From assembly GCA_016711045.1 (NCBI GenBank), contig JADJTT010000001.1, positions 1-64,000 of the forward strand: DNA of 64,000 bases, given 5' to 3'. Source of the DNA: Saprospirales bacterium (GTDB taxonomy: Bacteria > Bacteroidota > Bacteroidia > Chitinophagales > Saprospiraceae). The position numbers were made by a program, and so were the translations under genes. Below, in pieces: positions 25,327 to 33,816 of this stretch. Under the pieces are notes generated by a model. The model was not told the origin of the DNA, did not search any database, and saw only the letters and a program-made list of their open reading frames with translations. Position 1 is the first letter of the stretch, and every line of letters begins with the position of its first letter.

Positions 25327-25914
25327 ATGAGAAAATTAATACTTCAAGTCCAAATGACTACAGACGGATACGTTGCCGGCACAAACGGAGAAATGGACTG
25401 GATGGAGTTGAATTGGGACGATGATTTAAGCCAATATGTCACCGACTTAACGGAGCCTGTCGACTGCATTATTCTTGGACGAAAACTGGCGGAAGGATTC
25501 ATTCCCCACTGGGCATCGGTGGCGGCAAATCCAGCTAATCCGGAATTTACAGCCGGCAAAAAATTTACGGACACGCACAAAGTTGTTTTTTCCAACACAC
25601 TTGACAAATCAGCCCCGGCAGTGCTTGGATGGAACAATACCGTTTTGGCAAAAGGCGCCCTTGTGGATGAAATCACCAACCTGAAAAAACAGGAAGGCAA
25701 AGACATCATCGCCTATGGCGGTGCGACTTTTGTGTCCGCGCTGATCCAGGAAGGATTGATTGACGAGTTTCATTTATTCGTAAATCCAACTGCAATTGGG
25801 AACGGAATGACCATTTTCAAAGAACCGGACAGCGACCAAAATCTGACATTCGTGAAGTCTATCTCCTTTGACTGTGGGATTGTGGTGCTTAATTACGAGC
25901 CGAAACCTGCCTGA
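25327..25914 (+). CDS. Dihydrofolate reductase family protein (RibD C-terminal domain)
   Basis: The protein has 195 residues. It starts MRKLILQVQMTTDGYVAGTNGEMDW, the typical start of the RibD-C/YwjB group, with CIILGRKLAEGF and the NADPH-binding DIIAYGGATFVSALIQEGLIDEFHLFVNP. It should be a cytoplasmic NADPH-dependent reductase, substrate unknown; these proteins are not folate-specific reductases in general. The start lies 19 bases after the 62-bp palindrome. Confidence 0.88.
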   Translation: MRKLILQVQMTTDGYVAGTNGEMDWMELNWDDDLSQYVTDLTEPVDCIILGRKLAEGFIPHWASVAANPANPEFTAGKKFTDTHKVVFSNTLDKSAPAVLGWNNTVLAKGALVDEITNLKKQEGKDIIAYGGATFVSALIQEGLIDEFHLFVNPTAIGNGMTIFKEPDSDQNLTFVKSISFDCGIVVLNYEPKPA

Positions 25915-25940
25915 TCAGGCAGAAAAATCAAACCAAGGCC

Positions 25941-27224
25941 ATGAATATACTCAAAGACATACCCGAACTCGTAAAAGCGGAAGTGATCTCCCCGGAGACT
26001 GCAGAAAAAATTCGGGACTATTATCGAAATAAGGGTGGCCAATCAACCAACCGGCTTTTCGTCGTTTTTGGAATATTGGGCGCTGTACTAATAGGACTTG
26101 GGATTATCCTGATCATTGCCCACAATTGGGACGAGCTTTCCCGAACTACAAAAACATTTTTTGCCTTTCTCCCACTTTTCGCCGGACAAATACTCTGCGG
26201 ATTTACGTTATTCAAAAAACCGGACAGCGTGGCGTGGCGGGAAAGCAGCACCGCTTTTTTGTTTTTCGCTGTAGGCGCAAGCATCTCTCTTGTGAGTCAG
26301 GTCTATAATATTCCTGGAAATTTAAGTTCCTTCTTGTTGACCTGGATGCTGCTGTGCCTTCCATTGGTATATGTGATGAAATCTTCCATTGCTTCCCTGC
26401 TTTACCTAATTGGAATAACCTACTACGCAGGCGAAACAGGCTATTGGTCATATCCTTCGTCCGAATCCTACCTGTATTGGATACTTCTGTCAGGCTGTCT
26501 GCCTCATTATTATCTGTTGTATAAGAATAAGCCCGAAAGCAACTTTATGACTTTCCATAATTGGCTGATTCCATTATCGGTAATAATTACCCTGGGCACC
26601 GTATCAAAGGGAACTAAGGAGCTTATGTTCATCGCTTATTTCAGCCTTTTTGCATGCTTTTATTTGTTGGGGAACCTGAAATTCTTCACCCACCAAAGGT
26701 CAAGAAACAATGGCTTTAAAACATTGGGAGCACTGGGTACCATTGTATTACTCCTGGCATTAAGCTTTGATTGGTTTTGGGAGGATTTGAGAAATAATGA
26801 TTTTCAATTTAATGCAATAATCACATCTCCTGAGTTTTCTGCATCTGTAATCCTCACGATTTTAGCAGCCGGACTCCTTTTCCTGCAACAAAAAAACAAG
26901 CCACTCAACAGCATTAATCCGATCGCACCAGTTTTCATCCTGTTTATTATTACGTTCCTCCTCGGGTTAGTTTCCCCTATTTCGATAATCCTCATCAACC
27001 TTTTTGTGTTGGCAATCGGCGTATGGACAATTTGGGATGGCGCTAAACAAGATCATTTGGGAATCCTGAATTTCGGGTTGCTTATTATTATGGCTTTAGT
27101 TGTTTGCAGGTTTTTTGATGAGCATCTAGGCTTTTTAATACGAGGAACTTTGTTTGTATCCGTTGGCATTGGCTTCTTTGCAACCAATTATTGGATGCTA
27201 AAAAAAAGGAAAACAAATGAATAG
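25941..27224 (+). CDS. DUF2157 domain membrane protein
   Basis: The protein has 427 residues. The N-terminal cytoplasmic segment (LVKAEVISPETAEKIRDYYR) is the start of DUF2157, followed by about 12 to 13 hydrophobic helices beginning LFVVFGILGAVLIGLGIILI. Its start is 26 bases after the DHFR-like gene, and its end overlaps the next gene by 8 bases. DUF2157 and GDYXXLXY proteins occur together in many bacteria, suggesting a membrane complex; the function is not known. Confidence 0.85.
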   Translation: MNILKDIPELVKAEVISPETAEKIRDYYRNKGGQSTNRLFVVFGILGAVLIGLGIILIIAHNWDELSRTTKTFFAFLPLFAGQILCGFTLFKKPDSVAWRESSTAFLFFAVGASISLVSQVYNIPGNLSSFLLTWMLLCLPLVYVMKSSIASLLYLIGITYYAGETGYWSYPSSESYLYWILLSGCLPHYYLLYKNKPESNFMTFHNWLIPLSVIITLGTVSKGTKELMFIAYFSLFACFYLLGNLKFFTHQRSRNNGFKTLGALGTIVLLLALSFDWFWEDLRNNDFQFNAIITSPEFSASVILTILAAGLLFLQQKNKPLNSINPIAPVFILFIITFLLGLVSPISIILINLFVLAIGVWTIWDGAKQDHLGILNFGLLIIMALVVCRFFDEHLGFLIRGTLFVSVGIGFFATNYWMLKKRKTNE

Positions 27225-27783
27225 TAGAAAAATACGTTTATCCGCCTTTATTCTTCTTGCGTTGGTGCAACTTTATGTCCCTGCCAAAATGATTCTTGAC
27301 AGCGAAGGAGTACTGAGTTCCGGGATAGACTATAAATTCAAGACTGCACCTATTGATCCCAACGACCCCTTTAGAGGAAAATACATACGTCTTAGTTATG
27401 CGGATAATATAATTGATATCCAAAATGAAGCGGATTGGGTTCAAGACGAACCTGTTTATGTGCTGCTTACCACAGACGATGACGGTTTTGCGAAAAATGA
27501 ATCCGTTTCAAAGGAAAAACCGGCAAATGACCAACCCTTTTTAACAGCCAAGGTTCGTTACGTTACTTCCGATGGTACTAACAAGCTCACGATCGACTAC
27601 CCTTTTGACAAGTTTTACATGGAGGAATCAAAGGCATACGATGCTGAATTAGTATACAGGGAATCGTTGCGGGATACAAGCCAGATGACTTATGCCTTGG
27701 GAAGTATCAAAAATGGGGAAGCTGTTTTGAAGGACGTATTGATCGATGGAATCTCCATTCGGGAAATAGCCGGGACTTCCTAA
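27217..27783 (+). CDS. GDYXXLXY domain protein
   Basis: The protein has 188 residues. It has one N-terminal membrane anchor (LSAFILLALVQLYVPAKMIL) and then an extracytoplasmic domain with DPNDPFRGKYIRLSYAD, the family motif that names GDYXXLXY proteins (here GKYIRLSY). It overlaps the DUF2157 gene, so the two are translationally coupled and probably act as one unit. Confidence 0.85.
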   Translation: MNSRKIRLSAFILLALVQLYVPAKMILDSEGVLSSGIDYKFKTAPIDPNDPFRGKYIRLSYADNIIDIQNEADWVQDEPVYVLLTTDDDGFAKNESVSKEKPANDQPFLTAKVRYVTSDGTNKLTIDYPFDKFYMEESKAYDAELVYRESLRDTSQMTYALGSIKNGEAVLKDVLIDGISIREIAGTS

Positions 27784-27793
27784 AAAGAGAAAT

Positions 27794-27823
27794 GAAGTTT
27801 TAGCGAAAATTCGCTAAAACTTC
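27794..27823. promoter_or_regulatory. Dyad 1: operator-like palindrome, also possible terminator
   Basis: GAAGTTTTAGCGAA / TTCGCTAAAACTTC flank a central AA, a perfect 14-bp inverted repeat. Its core TTAGCGAAAATTCGCTAA is repeated exactly at 27865-27882. It begins 11 bases after the GDYXXLXY stop, so it might also end that transcript, but the repeated core argues for protein binding. Confidence 0.6.
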
Positions 27824-27856
27824 TCTCCTCCCCTTTACAAAGCCCTCCTTTTGGTT

Positions 27857-27882
27857 TATCTTTGTTAGCGAAAATTCGCTAA
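27857..27882 (+). promoter_or_regulatory. Promoter -7 box with dyad 2 operator at the start site
   Basis: TATCTTTG (27857-27864) is a perfect Bacteroidota -7 box. The dyad TTAGCGAAAATTCGCTAA (27865-27882) follows at once and would cover the transcription start, the expected place for a repressor. The gene served is the acyl-CoA dehydrogenase at 27985. A TetR-type regulator is suggested by site size, by analogy; none is encoded nearby. Confidence 0.65.
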
Positions 27883-27912
27883 ACGTTCCATCCTACGGCC
27901 GGAACGTTTGTG

Positions 27913-27957
27913 AATGTAGGTCGCCGCTGAAGGCGGCGGCCTACATTTGCTTTTTTT
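27913..27957 (+). terminator. Leader terminator hairpin before the acyl-CoA dehydrogenase gene
   Basis: AATGTAGGTCGCCGC, a 5-base loop and GCGGCGGCCTACATT form a 15-bp stem with one wobble pair. It is followed by TTGC and seven T. A weaker hairpin (AAACGTTCC/GGAACGTTT, 27881-27910) precedes it. As it lies between promoter and gene it could be an attenuator, or end a short RNA. Confidence 0.55.
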
Positions 27958-27984
27958 GTTATACCATATAAAATCCCAGCGATC

Positions 27985-29784
27985 ATGCCCGACACACTCG
28001 TCCACAAACCCTTGAAAGGAGGGGAATTTCTGGTAAAAGACACCAGCCCTGAGTCTACTTTTATCCCCGAAGAATTTTCGGAAGAACAATTGATGATCCA
28101 GCAAATGGCTAGTGATTTCATGGACAATGAGATCTATCCAAAGCGGGAGCAGATCGAAAACAAGGAACCAGGGCTCACACCCAGTCTGCTGGAACGCGCT
28201 GGCGAACTCGGTCTCCTCGGCGCCCACATGCCCGAAGAATACGGCGGGATGGCGCTGGAAACAAACACCAATACCCTCATCGGGGAAGTGCTGGGGCCCT
28301 CGGGTTCCTGGATCGTCTCTTTCGCCGCGCACACGGGGATCGGCATGCTGCCTATCCTTTACTACGGCACCGAAGCTCAAAAACAGAAATACCTGCCCAA
28401 GCTCGTCACCGGCGAATGGAAATCGGCTTACGCCCTGACCGAACCCGGCTCTGGCTCCGATGCCATGGGCGCCAAGACGCGCGCCGACCTAAGTCCGGAC
28501 GGTAAAAACTATATCCTCAACGGACAGAAAATGTGGATCACCAACGCCGGCTTTGCCGACCTGTTTATCGTCTTCGCACAGGTTGGTGGGGATAAATTTA
28601 CCGGCTTCCTGGTGGAAAGAACTACCCCGGGCCTCACTTTTGGAGAGGAAGAGCACAAACTCGGCATCCACGGCTCCTCCACCCGGATGGTGTTCCTGGA
28701 AAACGTGCAAATACCCGCCGAAAACGTGCTCGGTGAGATCGGCAGAGGCCACCTCATCGCCTTCAACTCACTCAATATTGGCCGGTTTAAGCTCGGCGCC
28801 ATGACCATTGGGGGCAGCAAGAAGAGCATCACCACCGCCGTGCAATATGCCAATGAGCGCATACAGTTTAAAAAGCCGATCGCGCAATTTGGCGCCATTC
28901 AATACAAGCTGGCCGAACAGGTCATCCGTCTGTTTGCTGCGGAAAGCGCGTTGTACCGCACCTCCAATCTCATGCAGGTCATGGAACAACACCTGCACAG
29001 CGAAGGTGACTCTTTCGGTGACGCCAAACGGAAAGCCGCCCAGGAATACGCCATCGAGTGCGCCATCCTCAAAGTGGTGGGCTCCGAAGTGCTCGACTAT
29101 GTAGTAGACGAAACCGTACAGATCCATGGCGGGATGGGCTATTCGGAAGAAGCCTCCCCTGCCCGCGCTTACCGCGATGCGCGGATCAACCGGATATTCG
29201 AAGGCACCAACGAGATCAACCGCATGCTCTCGGTCGATATGCTGCTTAAACGCGCCATGAAAGGCGAACTCGACATCGTGGGCCCTGCCTGGGAAGTGCA
29301 GAAGGAACTGGCATCCATGCCGAGCATGGACAGACCGGATGGCCTCTATGCAGAAGAGAAGAAAGCGGTCAAAGAATTTAAAAAAGCCGTGCTCATGACA
29401 GCCGGCGCCGCAGCCAAGCTGCAGATGGACGGACAGCTCAACCTCGAAGAAGAGCAGGAAATCCTGATGAATGTAGCCGATATGTTGTTCGAGGCCTTTG
29501 TTTCCGAGTCACTGCTGTTACGTGTGGAAAAACTACACGATATGCCAGGCAAGGCCGCCGAGCAGGATCTCTACGAAGCGATGCTCCAGGTCTACCTCCA
29601 CGATGCAACCAGCCGTATGACCCGCTTTGGTACCGATGCACTGGCCTCCTTCGCCGAAGGCGACCTGCTCCGTACGCTGCTGATGGGTTTGAAGCGATTT
29701 ACCAAGTATCCAGCCAAAAATGTGAAACAGCTCCGTCGGAAGATTGCTGCGCGACTGGTGGAGGCAAATGAATACTGCTTTTAA
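27985..29784 (+). CDS. Acyl-CoA dehydrogenase, long C-terminal-extension type
   Basis: The flavoprotein has 599 residues. The acyl-CoA dehydrogenase N, middle and C domains are evident: FSEEQLMIQQMASDFMDNEI at the start, YALTEPGSGSDAMG and KMWITNAGFADLFIVFA in the middle, QIHGGMGYSEE and YRDARINRIFEGTNEINR with the likely catalytic Glu near the end of the core. An extra C-terminal domain of about 170 residues follows, as in VLCAD/ACAD9-like enzymes. It oxidises acyl-CoA to enoyl-CoA and passes electrons to ETF in beta-oxidation. Its promoter carries a duplicated dyad, so it is probably repressor-controlled. The stop overlaps the convergent recG gene by 4 bases. Confidence 0.92.
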   Translation: MPDTLVHKPLKGGEFLVKDTSPESTFIPEEFSEEQLMIQQMASDFMDNEIYPKREQIENKEPGLTPSLLERAGELGLLGAHMPEEYGGMALETNTNTLIGEVLGPSGSWIVSFAAHTGIGMLPILYYGTEAQKQKYLPKLVTGEWKSAYALTEPGSGSDAMGAKTRADLSPDGKNYILNGQKMWITNAGFADLFIVFAQVGGDKFTGFLVERTTPGLTFGEEEHKLGIHGSSTRMVFLENVQIPAENVLGEIGRGHLIAFNSLNIGRFKLGAMTIGGSKKSITTAVQYANERIQFKKPIAQFGAIQYKLAEQVIRLFAAESALYRTSNLMQVMEQHLHSEGDSFGDAKRKAAQEYAIECAILKVVGSEVLDYVVDETVQIHGGMGYSEEASPARAYRDARINRIFEGTNEINRMLSVDMLLKRAMKGELDIVGPAWEVQKELASMPSMDRPDGLYAEEKKAVKEFKKAVLMTAGAAAKLQMDGQLNLEEEQEILMNVADMLFEAFVSESLLLRVEKLHDMPGKAAEQDLYEAMLQVYLHDATSRMTRFGTDALASFAEGDLLRTLLMGLKRFTKYPAKNVKQLRRKIAARLVEANEYCF

Positions 29785-31892
29785 CTAATCCGCCCCCACC
29801 CCTTCCACACCTCTTTATGCGCGTCGAGATAGCTTTTCAAGACCGCATTGGAAGGATGCTGTAATTGCGGGTCTTGCTCCAGGATATGCAGCGCCAATTC
29901 ACGGGCGGTCTGTAAGATGCGGCCGTCGCGGGCAAGGTCTGCGATTTTGAGGTTGAGGATGCCGCTTTGCTGGGTTCCTTCAAGATCGCCGGGGCCGCGT
30001 AGACGCAGGTCGGCTTCGGCGATCTCGAACCCATCATTGGTGTGGCACATGGTCTCTATGCGTTGCCGGCCCTCTTTGGTCAGTTTGTAGCCGCTCATGA
30101 GGATGCAATACGACTGATCGGCGCCCCGCCCTACACGACCGCGGAGCTGGTGGAGTTGCGAAAGGCCGAACCGCTCCGTATTTTCGATCACCATCACTGA
30201 AGCATTCGGCACGTTGACGCCGACCTCAATGACGGTCGTGGCTACCATGAGTTGGGTCTCCCCTTTCACAAAACGGGCCATCTCGAAATCCTTGTCCGCC
30301 GCTTTCATGCGGCCGTGCAGGATGCTCACCTGGTATTCGGGCATCGGAAAGGCCCGCTGAATGGCCTCGTAGCCCTCCTCCAGGTTTTTGAGGTCCAGCT
30401 TCTCGGATTCTTCAATCAGGGGATATACCACATATATCTGCCGGCCAAGGGCGATTTGTTCTTTCATGAACCCGAACACCCGCAAGCGGTGCGAGTCGGT
30501 ACGGTGGATGGTCGTAACCGGTTTGCGGCCAGGTGGCAACTCATCGATCACCGACACGTCGAGGTCTCCGTAAAGCGTCATGGCCAGGGTGCGGGGGATG
30601 GGCGTGGCCGTCATGACCAGCACATGAGGGGGGAAGGGTTTGCTCTTGTTCCAAAGCCGGCCACGTTGCTCTACTCCAAACCGGTGCTGCTCGTCCGTGA
30701 TGGCCAGGCCCAGGTTTTGAAACTGCACCCAATCTTCCAGCAAGGCATGTGTACCGATAACGATATGTAGCTCCCCGGATTCCAGGCGCTCGAGAACCGC
30801 CTTCCGGGCTTTCCCCTTGACATTCCCGGTGAGGTAGCCCACTTCGATATTGAGTCCTTCGAGGTTTTCGGTGATGGTTTGAAAGTGTTGCTGGGCCAGG
30901 ATCTCGGTGGGCGCCATGAGACAGGCCTGGTAGCCGTTGTCGAGGGCGATGAGCATGCAAAGAAGGGCTACCATCGTTTTCCCGCTGCCCACATCGCCCT
31001 GCAGCAAGCGGTTCATTTGAATGCCGACACCTAGGTCGCGGCGAATTTCCTTGATGACCCGCTTCTGTGCCTCCGTCAGTTCGAAGGGGATCTTTTCTTT
31101 GTAATAGTTATTAAAGTTTTCGCCGATCTGGTCAAATACATAGCCCTTGATGGAGGCCTGCCTGCCACTTTTCAATTGCAGGAGGCGGACCTGGAGCAGG
31201 AAGAGTTCCTCAAACTTCAGGCGCTTGCGCGCAGCATCCAGTTCCTCCTGGCTTTTAGGGAAATGAATGCCGTATATTGCCGGAAGCCGGGAGGGCAGCC
31301 GGAGCTTTTTCAGTAAATAATCAGGCAGGTTTTCGGGCAGGTCGTCCGGCGTGACCCGCTGCAGAAGCTCGATCAGGAGGCGGCGGCGGGCCCGCACATC
31401 CAGCCCTTTGGAATTGAGCTTTTCGGTGCTGGAATAAACCGGCAACAGGGTCGGCGCAGTTTTGGATTTTTCCGGATCGAACTCCTCCATCTCCGGATGC
31501 GCGATATTGAGCCCGGCGCCGTAGGCGCTGACACGACCGAATACCACGTACTCCTTGCCGACTTCCAGGCTGTTCTGTATCCAGGAAACTCCCTTGAACC
31601 AGACCAGTTCGATAACCCCTGAATCGTCGCGCAACTTGCCGACCAGGCGTTTTTTGGCGCCCCCGCCCACCGATTCGATCCGGCGCAACACCCCGCGAAG
31701 TTGTACCTCCCCACTGTCTGGCGTCAGCTCGGCAATGCGGTGGAAGGTAGTGCGATCGACATGCCGGAATGGGTATTGCAGGAGCAGGTCTTCAAAAGAG
31801 AAGACGCTCAATTCCTTCTTGAATAGCTCGGCTCTGGCCGGGCCTACCCCCTTCAGGTACTCGATCGGACTGTCCAGCAACTTACTCCGCAT
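29781..31892 (-). CDS. recG: ATP-dependent DNA helicase RecG
   Basis: The protein has 703 residues, normal length. The N-terminal wedge/OB domain (KGVGPARAELFKKEL ... LRGVLRRIES) is followed by helicase motifs: LLQGDVGSGKTMVALL (Walker A), TDEQHRFGVEQR (motif II variant DEQH), VMTATPIPRTLAMTLYGDLDVSVIDELPPGR, and the QLRGRVGRG motif VI, ending with the RecG C-terminal LRLRGPGDLEGTQQSG. It remodels stalled replication forks and branched DNA. It is convergent with the acyl-CoA dehydrogenase gene, sharing 4 bases at the ends. Confidence 0.97.
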   Translation of the reverse strand: MRSKLLDSPIEYLKGVGPARAELFKKELSVFSFEDLLLQYPFRHVDRTTFHRIAELTPDSGEVQLRGVLRRIESVGGGAKKRLVGKLRDDSGVIELVWFKGVSWIQNSLEVGKEYVVFGRVSAYGAGLNIAHPEMEEFDPEKSKTAPTLLPVYSSTEKLNSKGLDVRARRRLLIELLQRVTPDDLPENLPDYLLKKLRLPSRLPAIYGIHFPKSQEELDAARKRLKFEELFLLQVRLLQLKSGRQASIKGYVFDQIGENFNNYYKEKIPFELTEAQKRVIKEIRRDLGVGIQMNRLLQGDVGSGKTMVALLCMLIALDNGYQACLMAPTEILAQQHFQTITENLEGLNIEVGYLTGNVKGKARKAVLERLESGELHIVIGTHALLEDWVQFQNLGLAITDEQHRFGVEQRGRLWNKSKPFPPHVLVMTATPIPRTLAMTLYGDLDVSVIDELPPGRKPVTTIHRTDSHRLRVFGFMKEQIALGRQIYVVYPLIEESEKLDLKNLEEGYEAIQRAFPMPEYQVSILHGRMKAADKDFEMARFVKGETQLMVATTVIEVGVNVPNASVMVIENTERFGLSQLHQLRGRVGRGADQSYCILMSGYKLTKEGRQRIETMCHTNDGFEIAEADLRLRGPGDLEGTQQSGILNLKIADLARDGRILQTARELALHILEQDPQLQHPSNAVLKSYLDAHKEVWKGWGRIS

Positions 31893-32229
31893 AAATTTAT
31901 ACTTGACTACCGGGGGCGAACCTTGGGCTTGCGCCCGGTAATCATAATCCTGATTTTTCTTGTTCTAAGGAACAAAAAAATACAACATGCTGTTTCATTT
32001 TGAAGTAAAAAGTCCGGCAGGGCTATTGATTTAGTTATCTTTGATGAATAATATGGATTTGAAGTCAAATCCAGCAAATGGATTAATAACTATGTGAAAC
32101 CGCAAAGCGCTAAGAAGGCAAAGAGGTTTACTATTAAGCTCCAAATTCCACTGTAACAAATTACCAAATCGCCGGCGACCGGTTGTTTAGGTATTGTTGA
32201 GTAACATTTTCAAATAAAAAGCGCGCGAG
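31893..32229. other. Intergenic region between recG and rbfA
   Basis: This 337-base gap between divergent genes holds no open reading frame I would support. A Bacteroidota -7 box TATCTTTG (32036-32043) points toward rbfA, leaving a leader of about 180 bases. CATGCTGTTTCATTTTGAAG upstream offers no clear -33 box. Confidence 0.45.
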
Positions 32230-32616
32230 ATGGAAACAAAGAGAATGCAACAAGTAGCAGAATTGGTACGGCGCAATTTTGGGATACTCTTGCAACAAGA
32301 AGGGCCATATATTTACGGAACAACGCCTTTTGTGACGGTGACGAATGTGAAAATGAGTCCGGACCTGAGCATTGCGAAGATATACCTCAGCGTGTACAAC
32401 ACGGAAGATAAACAGACCGTCATTCTGGAAATGGAAGAAAATTACACCCGGCTTCGGCAGTCCCTGGCTTTCCGGCTCAAAAAACACGTGCGCCGGATAC
32501 CCGATATCCAATTCCACCTCGATGATACGCTGGATGAGATGTATCGGCTGAAAGATCTATTTCAAAAACTGGAAGAAGATAATCAACTCGGCAGCCGGGA
32601 AGGAGAAGAGGAATAG
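32230..32616 (+). CDS. rbfA: Ribosome-binding factor A
   Basis: The protein has 128 residues with a single KH-type fold. The start METKRMQQVAELVRRNFGILLQQ and the core VTNVKMSPDLSIAKIYLSVY, LRQSLAFRLKKHVRRIPDIQFHLDDTLDEM are characteristic. It assists late maturation of the 30S subunit (16S rRNA 5' end). It stands alone between recG and the ArsR regulator gene. Confidence 0.95.
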   Translation: METKRMQQVAELVRRNFGILLQQEGPYIYGTTPFVTVTNVKMSPDLSIAKIYLSVYNTEDKQTVILEMEENYTRLRQSLAFRLKKHVRRIPDIQFHLDDTLDEMYRLKDLFQKLEEDNQLGSREGEEE

Positions 32617-32635
32617 TATTGGCCATTTTATTGGG

Positions 32636-32693
32636 TTTGAACTATTTCCGACCCCACTTTGTTGGTATCTTTGTTTAATGAACATATATTCAT
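32636..32693 (+). promoter_or_regulatory. arsR promoter and operator (site A)
   Basis: A -33 TTTG (32636-32639) and a -7 TATCTTTG (32666-32673) with normal spacing form a good Bacteroidota promoter. The palindrome ATGAACATATATTCAT (32678-32693) follows at the transcription start and ends 3 bases before the arsR ATG. It matches three further sites in the next 2.4 kb, so autorepression is likely. Confidence 0.7.
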
Positions 32694-32696
32694 ATT

Positions 32697-33020
32697 ATGA
32701 AGTCAGACGCCCCACACGGCCTTATTGACCCTGCGGAAGCTGAAAAGCTGGAGCGGATCGCCTATATTCTTAAGACCGTCGCACATCCGATGCGGCTGGG
32801 GATCATCCATTTGTTGGAACAATACCCAAAATTGTCGGTGTCTGAAATCTGTGAACAACTGGGCAGTGAACAATCGTTGACTTCCCATCATTTGCAAAAT
32901 ATGCGTCTCAAAGGCATTCTCTCCGTGAAACGGGATGGGCGCAGCATGATGTATTCTCTTAAAGAACGGGATGTATCCCTCATCATTGAATGCCTGGAGA
33001 ATTGCAGGTGTAATATGTGA
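32697..33020 (+). CDS. ArsR/SmtB-family transcriptional repressor, Cys-rich C-terminus
   Basis: The protein has 107 residues with the winged-helix ArsR fold: LKTVAHPMRLGIIHLLE, then SVSEICEQLGSEQSLTSHHLQNMRLKGILSVKRDGRSMMY. Cysteines are at 52 and, in the last helix, at 99, 103 and 105 (ECLENCRCNM). They are not at the CVC metal site of classical ArsR or at the exact BigR/SqrR positions, but a C-terminal thiol cluster could sense metal, arsenic or persulfide. Because the putative targets are sulfur-oxidation genes, reactive sulfur is the favoured signal (inference). Its own promoter carries the palindrome found before those genes. A terminator follows at 33082. Confidence 0.9.
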   Translation: MKSDAPHGLIDPAEAEKLERIAYILKTVAHPMRLGIIHLLEQYPKLSVSEICEQLGSEQSLTSHHLQNMRLKGILSVKRDGRSMMYSLKERDVSLIIECLENCRCNM

Positions 33021-33029
33021 CATAGAGTA

Positions 33030-33078
33030 GAGCCGCCACACCTGGCGGCTCCCCCGTAAAGCCGCCTACCTGGCGGCT
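33030..33078. repeat. Two short palindromic repeats behind arsR
   Basis: GAGCCGCCACACCTGGCGGCTC and AGCCGCCTACCTGGCGGCT occur one after the other, 8 bases apart, both built on AGCCGCC/GGCGGCT. They form small hairpins ahead of the terminator. Confidence 0.7.
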
Positions 33079-33081
33079 CCC

Positions 33082-33120
33082 ATAAAAAGGGCAGGCGCAC
33101 ACCGCACCTGCCCTTTTTAT
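33082..33120. terminator. Bidirectional rho-independent terminator after arsR
   Basis: ATAAAAAGGGCAGG and CCTGCCCTTTTTAT flank an 11-base loop; the perfect 14-bp stem ends in a T tract. It separates arsR from the next promoter. Confidence 0.8.
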
Positions 33121-33127
33121 TTTTAAC

Positions 33128-33150
33128 ATGAATATTTGTTCATATTTTTG
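33128..33150 (+). promoter_or_regulatory. Operator site B overlapping the methyltransferase promoter
   Basis: ATGAATATTTGTTCAT (33128-33143) overlaps a -7 box TATTTTTG (33143-33150), so a bound repressor would block polymerase. It resembles site A upstream of arsR. Confidence 0.65.
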
Positions 33151-33172
33151 CATCTCTACAATTTTTAGCTAC

Positions 33173-33793
33173 ATGAAAGAATTCTGGAATCAACGTTACG
33201 CCGAGCCGGAATATGTGTACGGGACAGAACCCAATGAATATTTCCGGGCCTGGCTGGATGCACATACCCATATGCCGGGTCGCTTGTTCCTTCCCGGGGA
33301 AGGAGAAGGGCGCAATGCGGTCTATGCAGCCCAAAAAGGCTGGGAAGTATTCGCGCTCGACCAAAGCGAGGCAGGGAAGAAAAAAGCCCTGCAACTGGCC
33401 AAAGAAAAGGAGGTCCATATTCATTACGAAGTAACCGACATTCTCGCCTACCCTTTCGAACAGGATTCCTTCAACCTGATCGGTCTTTTCTTTTTCCACC
33501 TCCCGCAGGAAATCCGCACCCAGGTGCACCAGCAATTCGTTCGAGCGCTCAAGCCGGGCGGCGTGCTCCTCGCCGAATTGTTCTCGCCCCGGCAGATTGG
33601 AAAAACTTCCGGCGGACCGCAGGTACGGGAATTGCTCTACGATCTGGATGATATGCGGCAGGACTTCAAAGAATTGGATATACAATACCTGGGAGAAGAG
33701 ACCATCCAGCTTAATGAAGGGAAATACCATGAGGGAGAGGCCGCTGTCGTGCGGTTGATCGCTCAGAAAATCAAACCGGTTATCGTTTACTGA
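33173..33793 (+). CDS. Class I SAM-dependent methyltransferase (TehB/thiol methyltransferase-like)
   Basis: The protein has 206 residues from ATG 33173; the frame is open from 33128 but that part contains the promoter. It starts MKEFWNQRYAEPEYVYGTEPNEYF, typical of small TehB/TPMT-like methyltransferases, with a SAM-binding LFLPGEGEGRNAVYAA motif I (GEGEGRN), VFALDQSE motif II and LKPGGVLLAELF. The family methylates small nucleophiles such as thiols or oxyanions of Te/Se. Inside a putative ArsR-controlled sulfur island a role in methylating sulfide or another toxic thiol is possible, but it is not shown by the sequence. Confidence 0.85.
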   Translation: MKEFWNQRYAEPEYVYGTEPNEYFRAWLDAHTHMPGRLFLPGEGEGRNAVYAAQKGWEVFALDQSEAGKKKALQLAKEKEVHIHYEVTDILAYPFEQDSFNLIGLFFFHLPQEIRTQVHQQFVRALKPGGVLLAELFSPRQIGKTSGGPQVRELLYDLDDMRQDFKELDIQYLGEETIQLNEGKYHEGEAAVVRLIAQKIKPVIVY

Positions 33794-33816
33794 AAGCGAT
33801 AAACAAAAAACAAACC

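Noticed and set aside
33128..33172. Upstream start for the methyltransferase
   Set aside because: The stretch holds the palindromic operator and the -7 box; the conserved protein start is at 33173.
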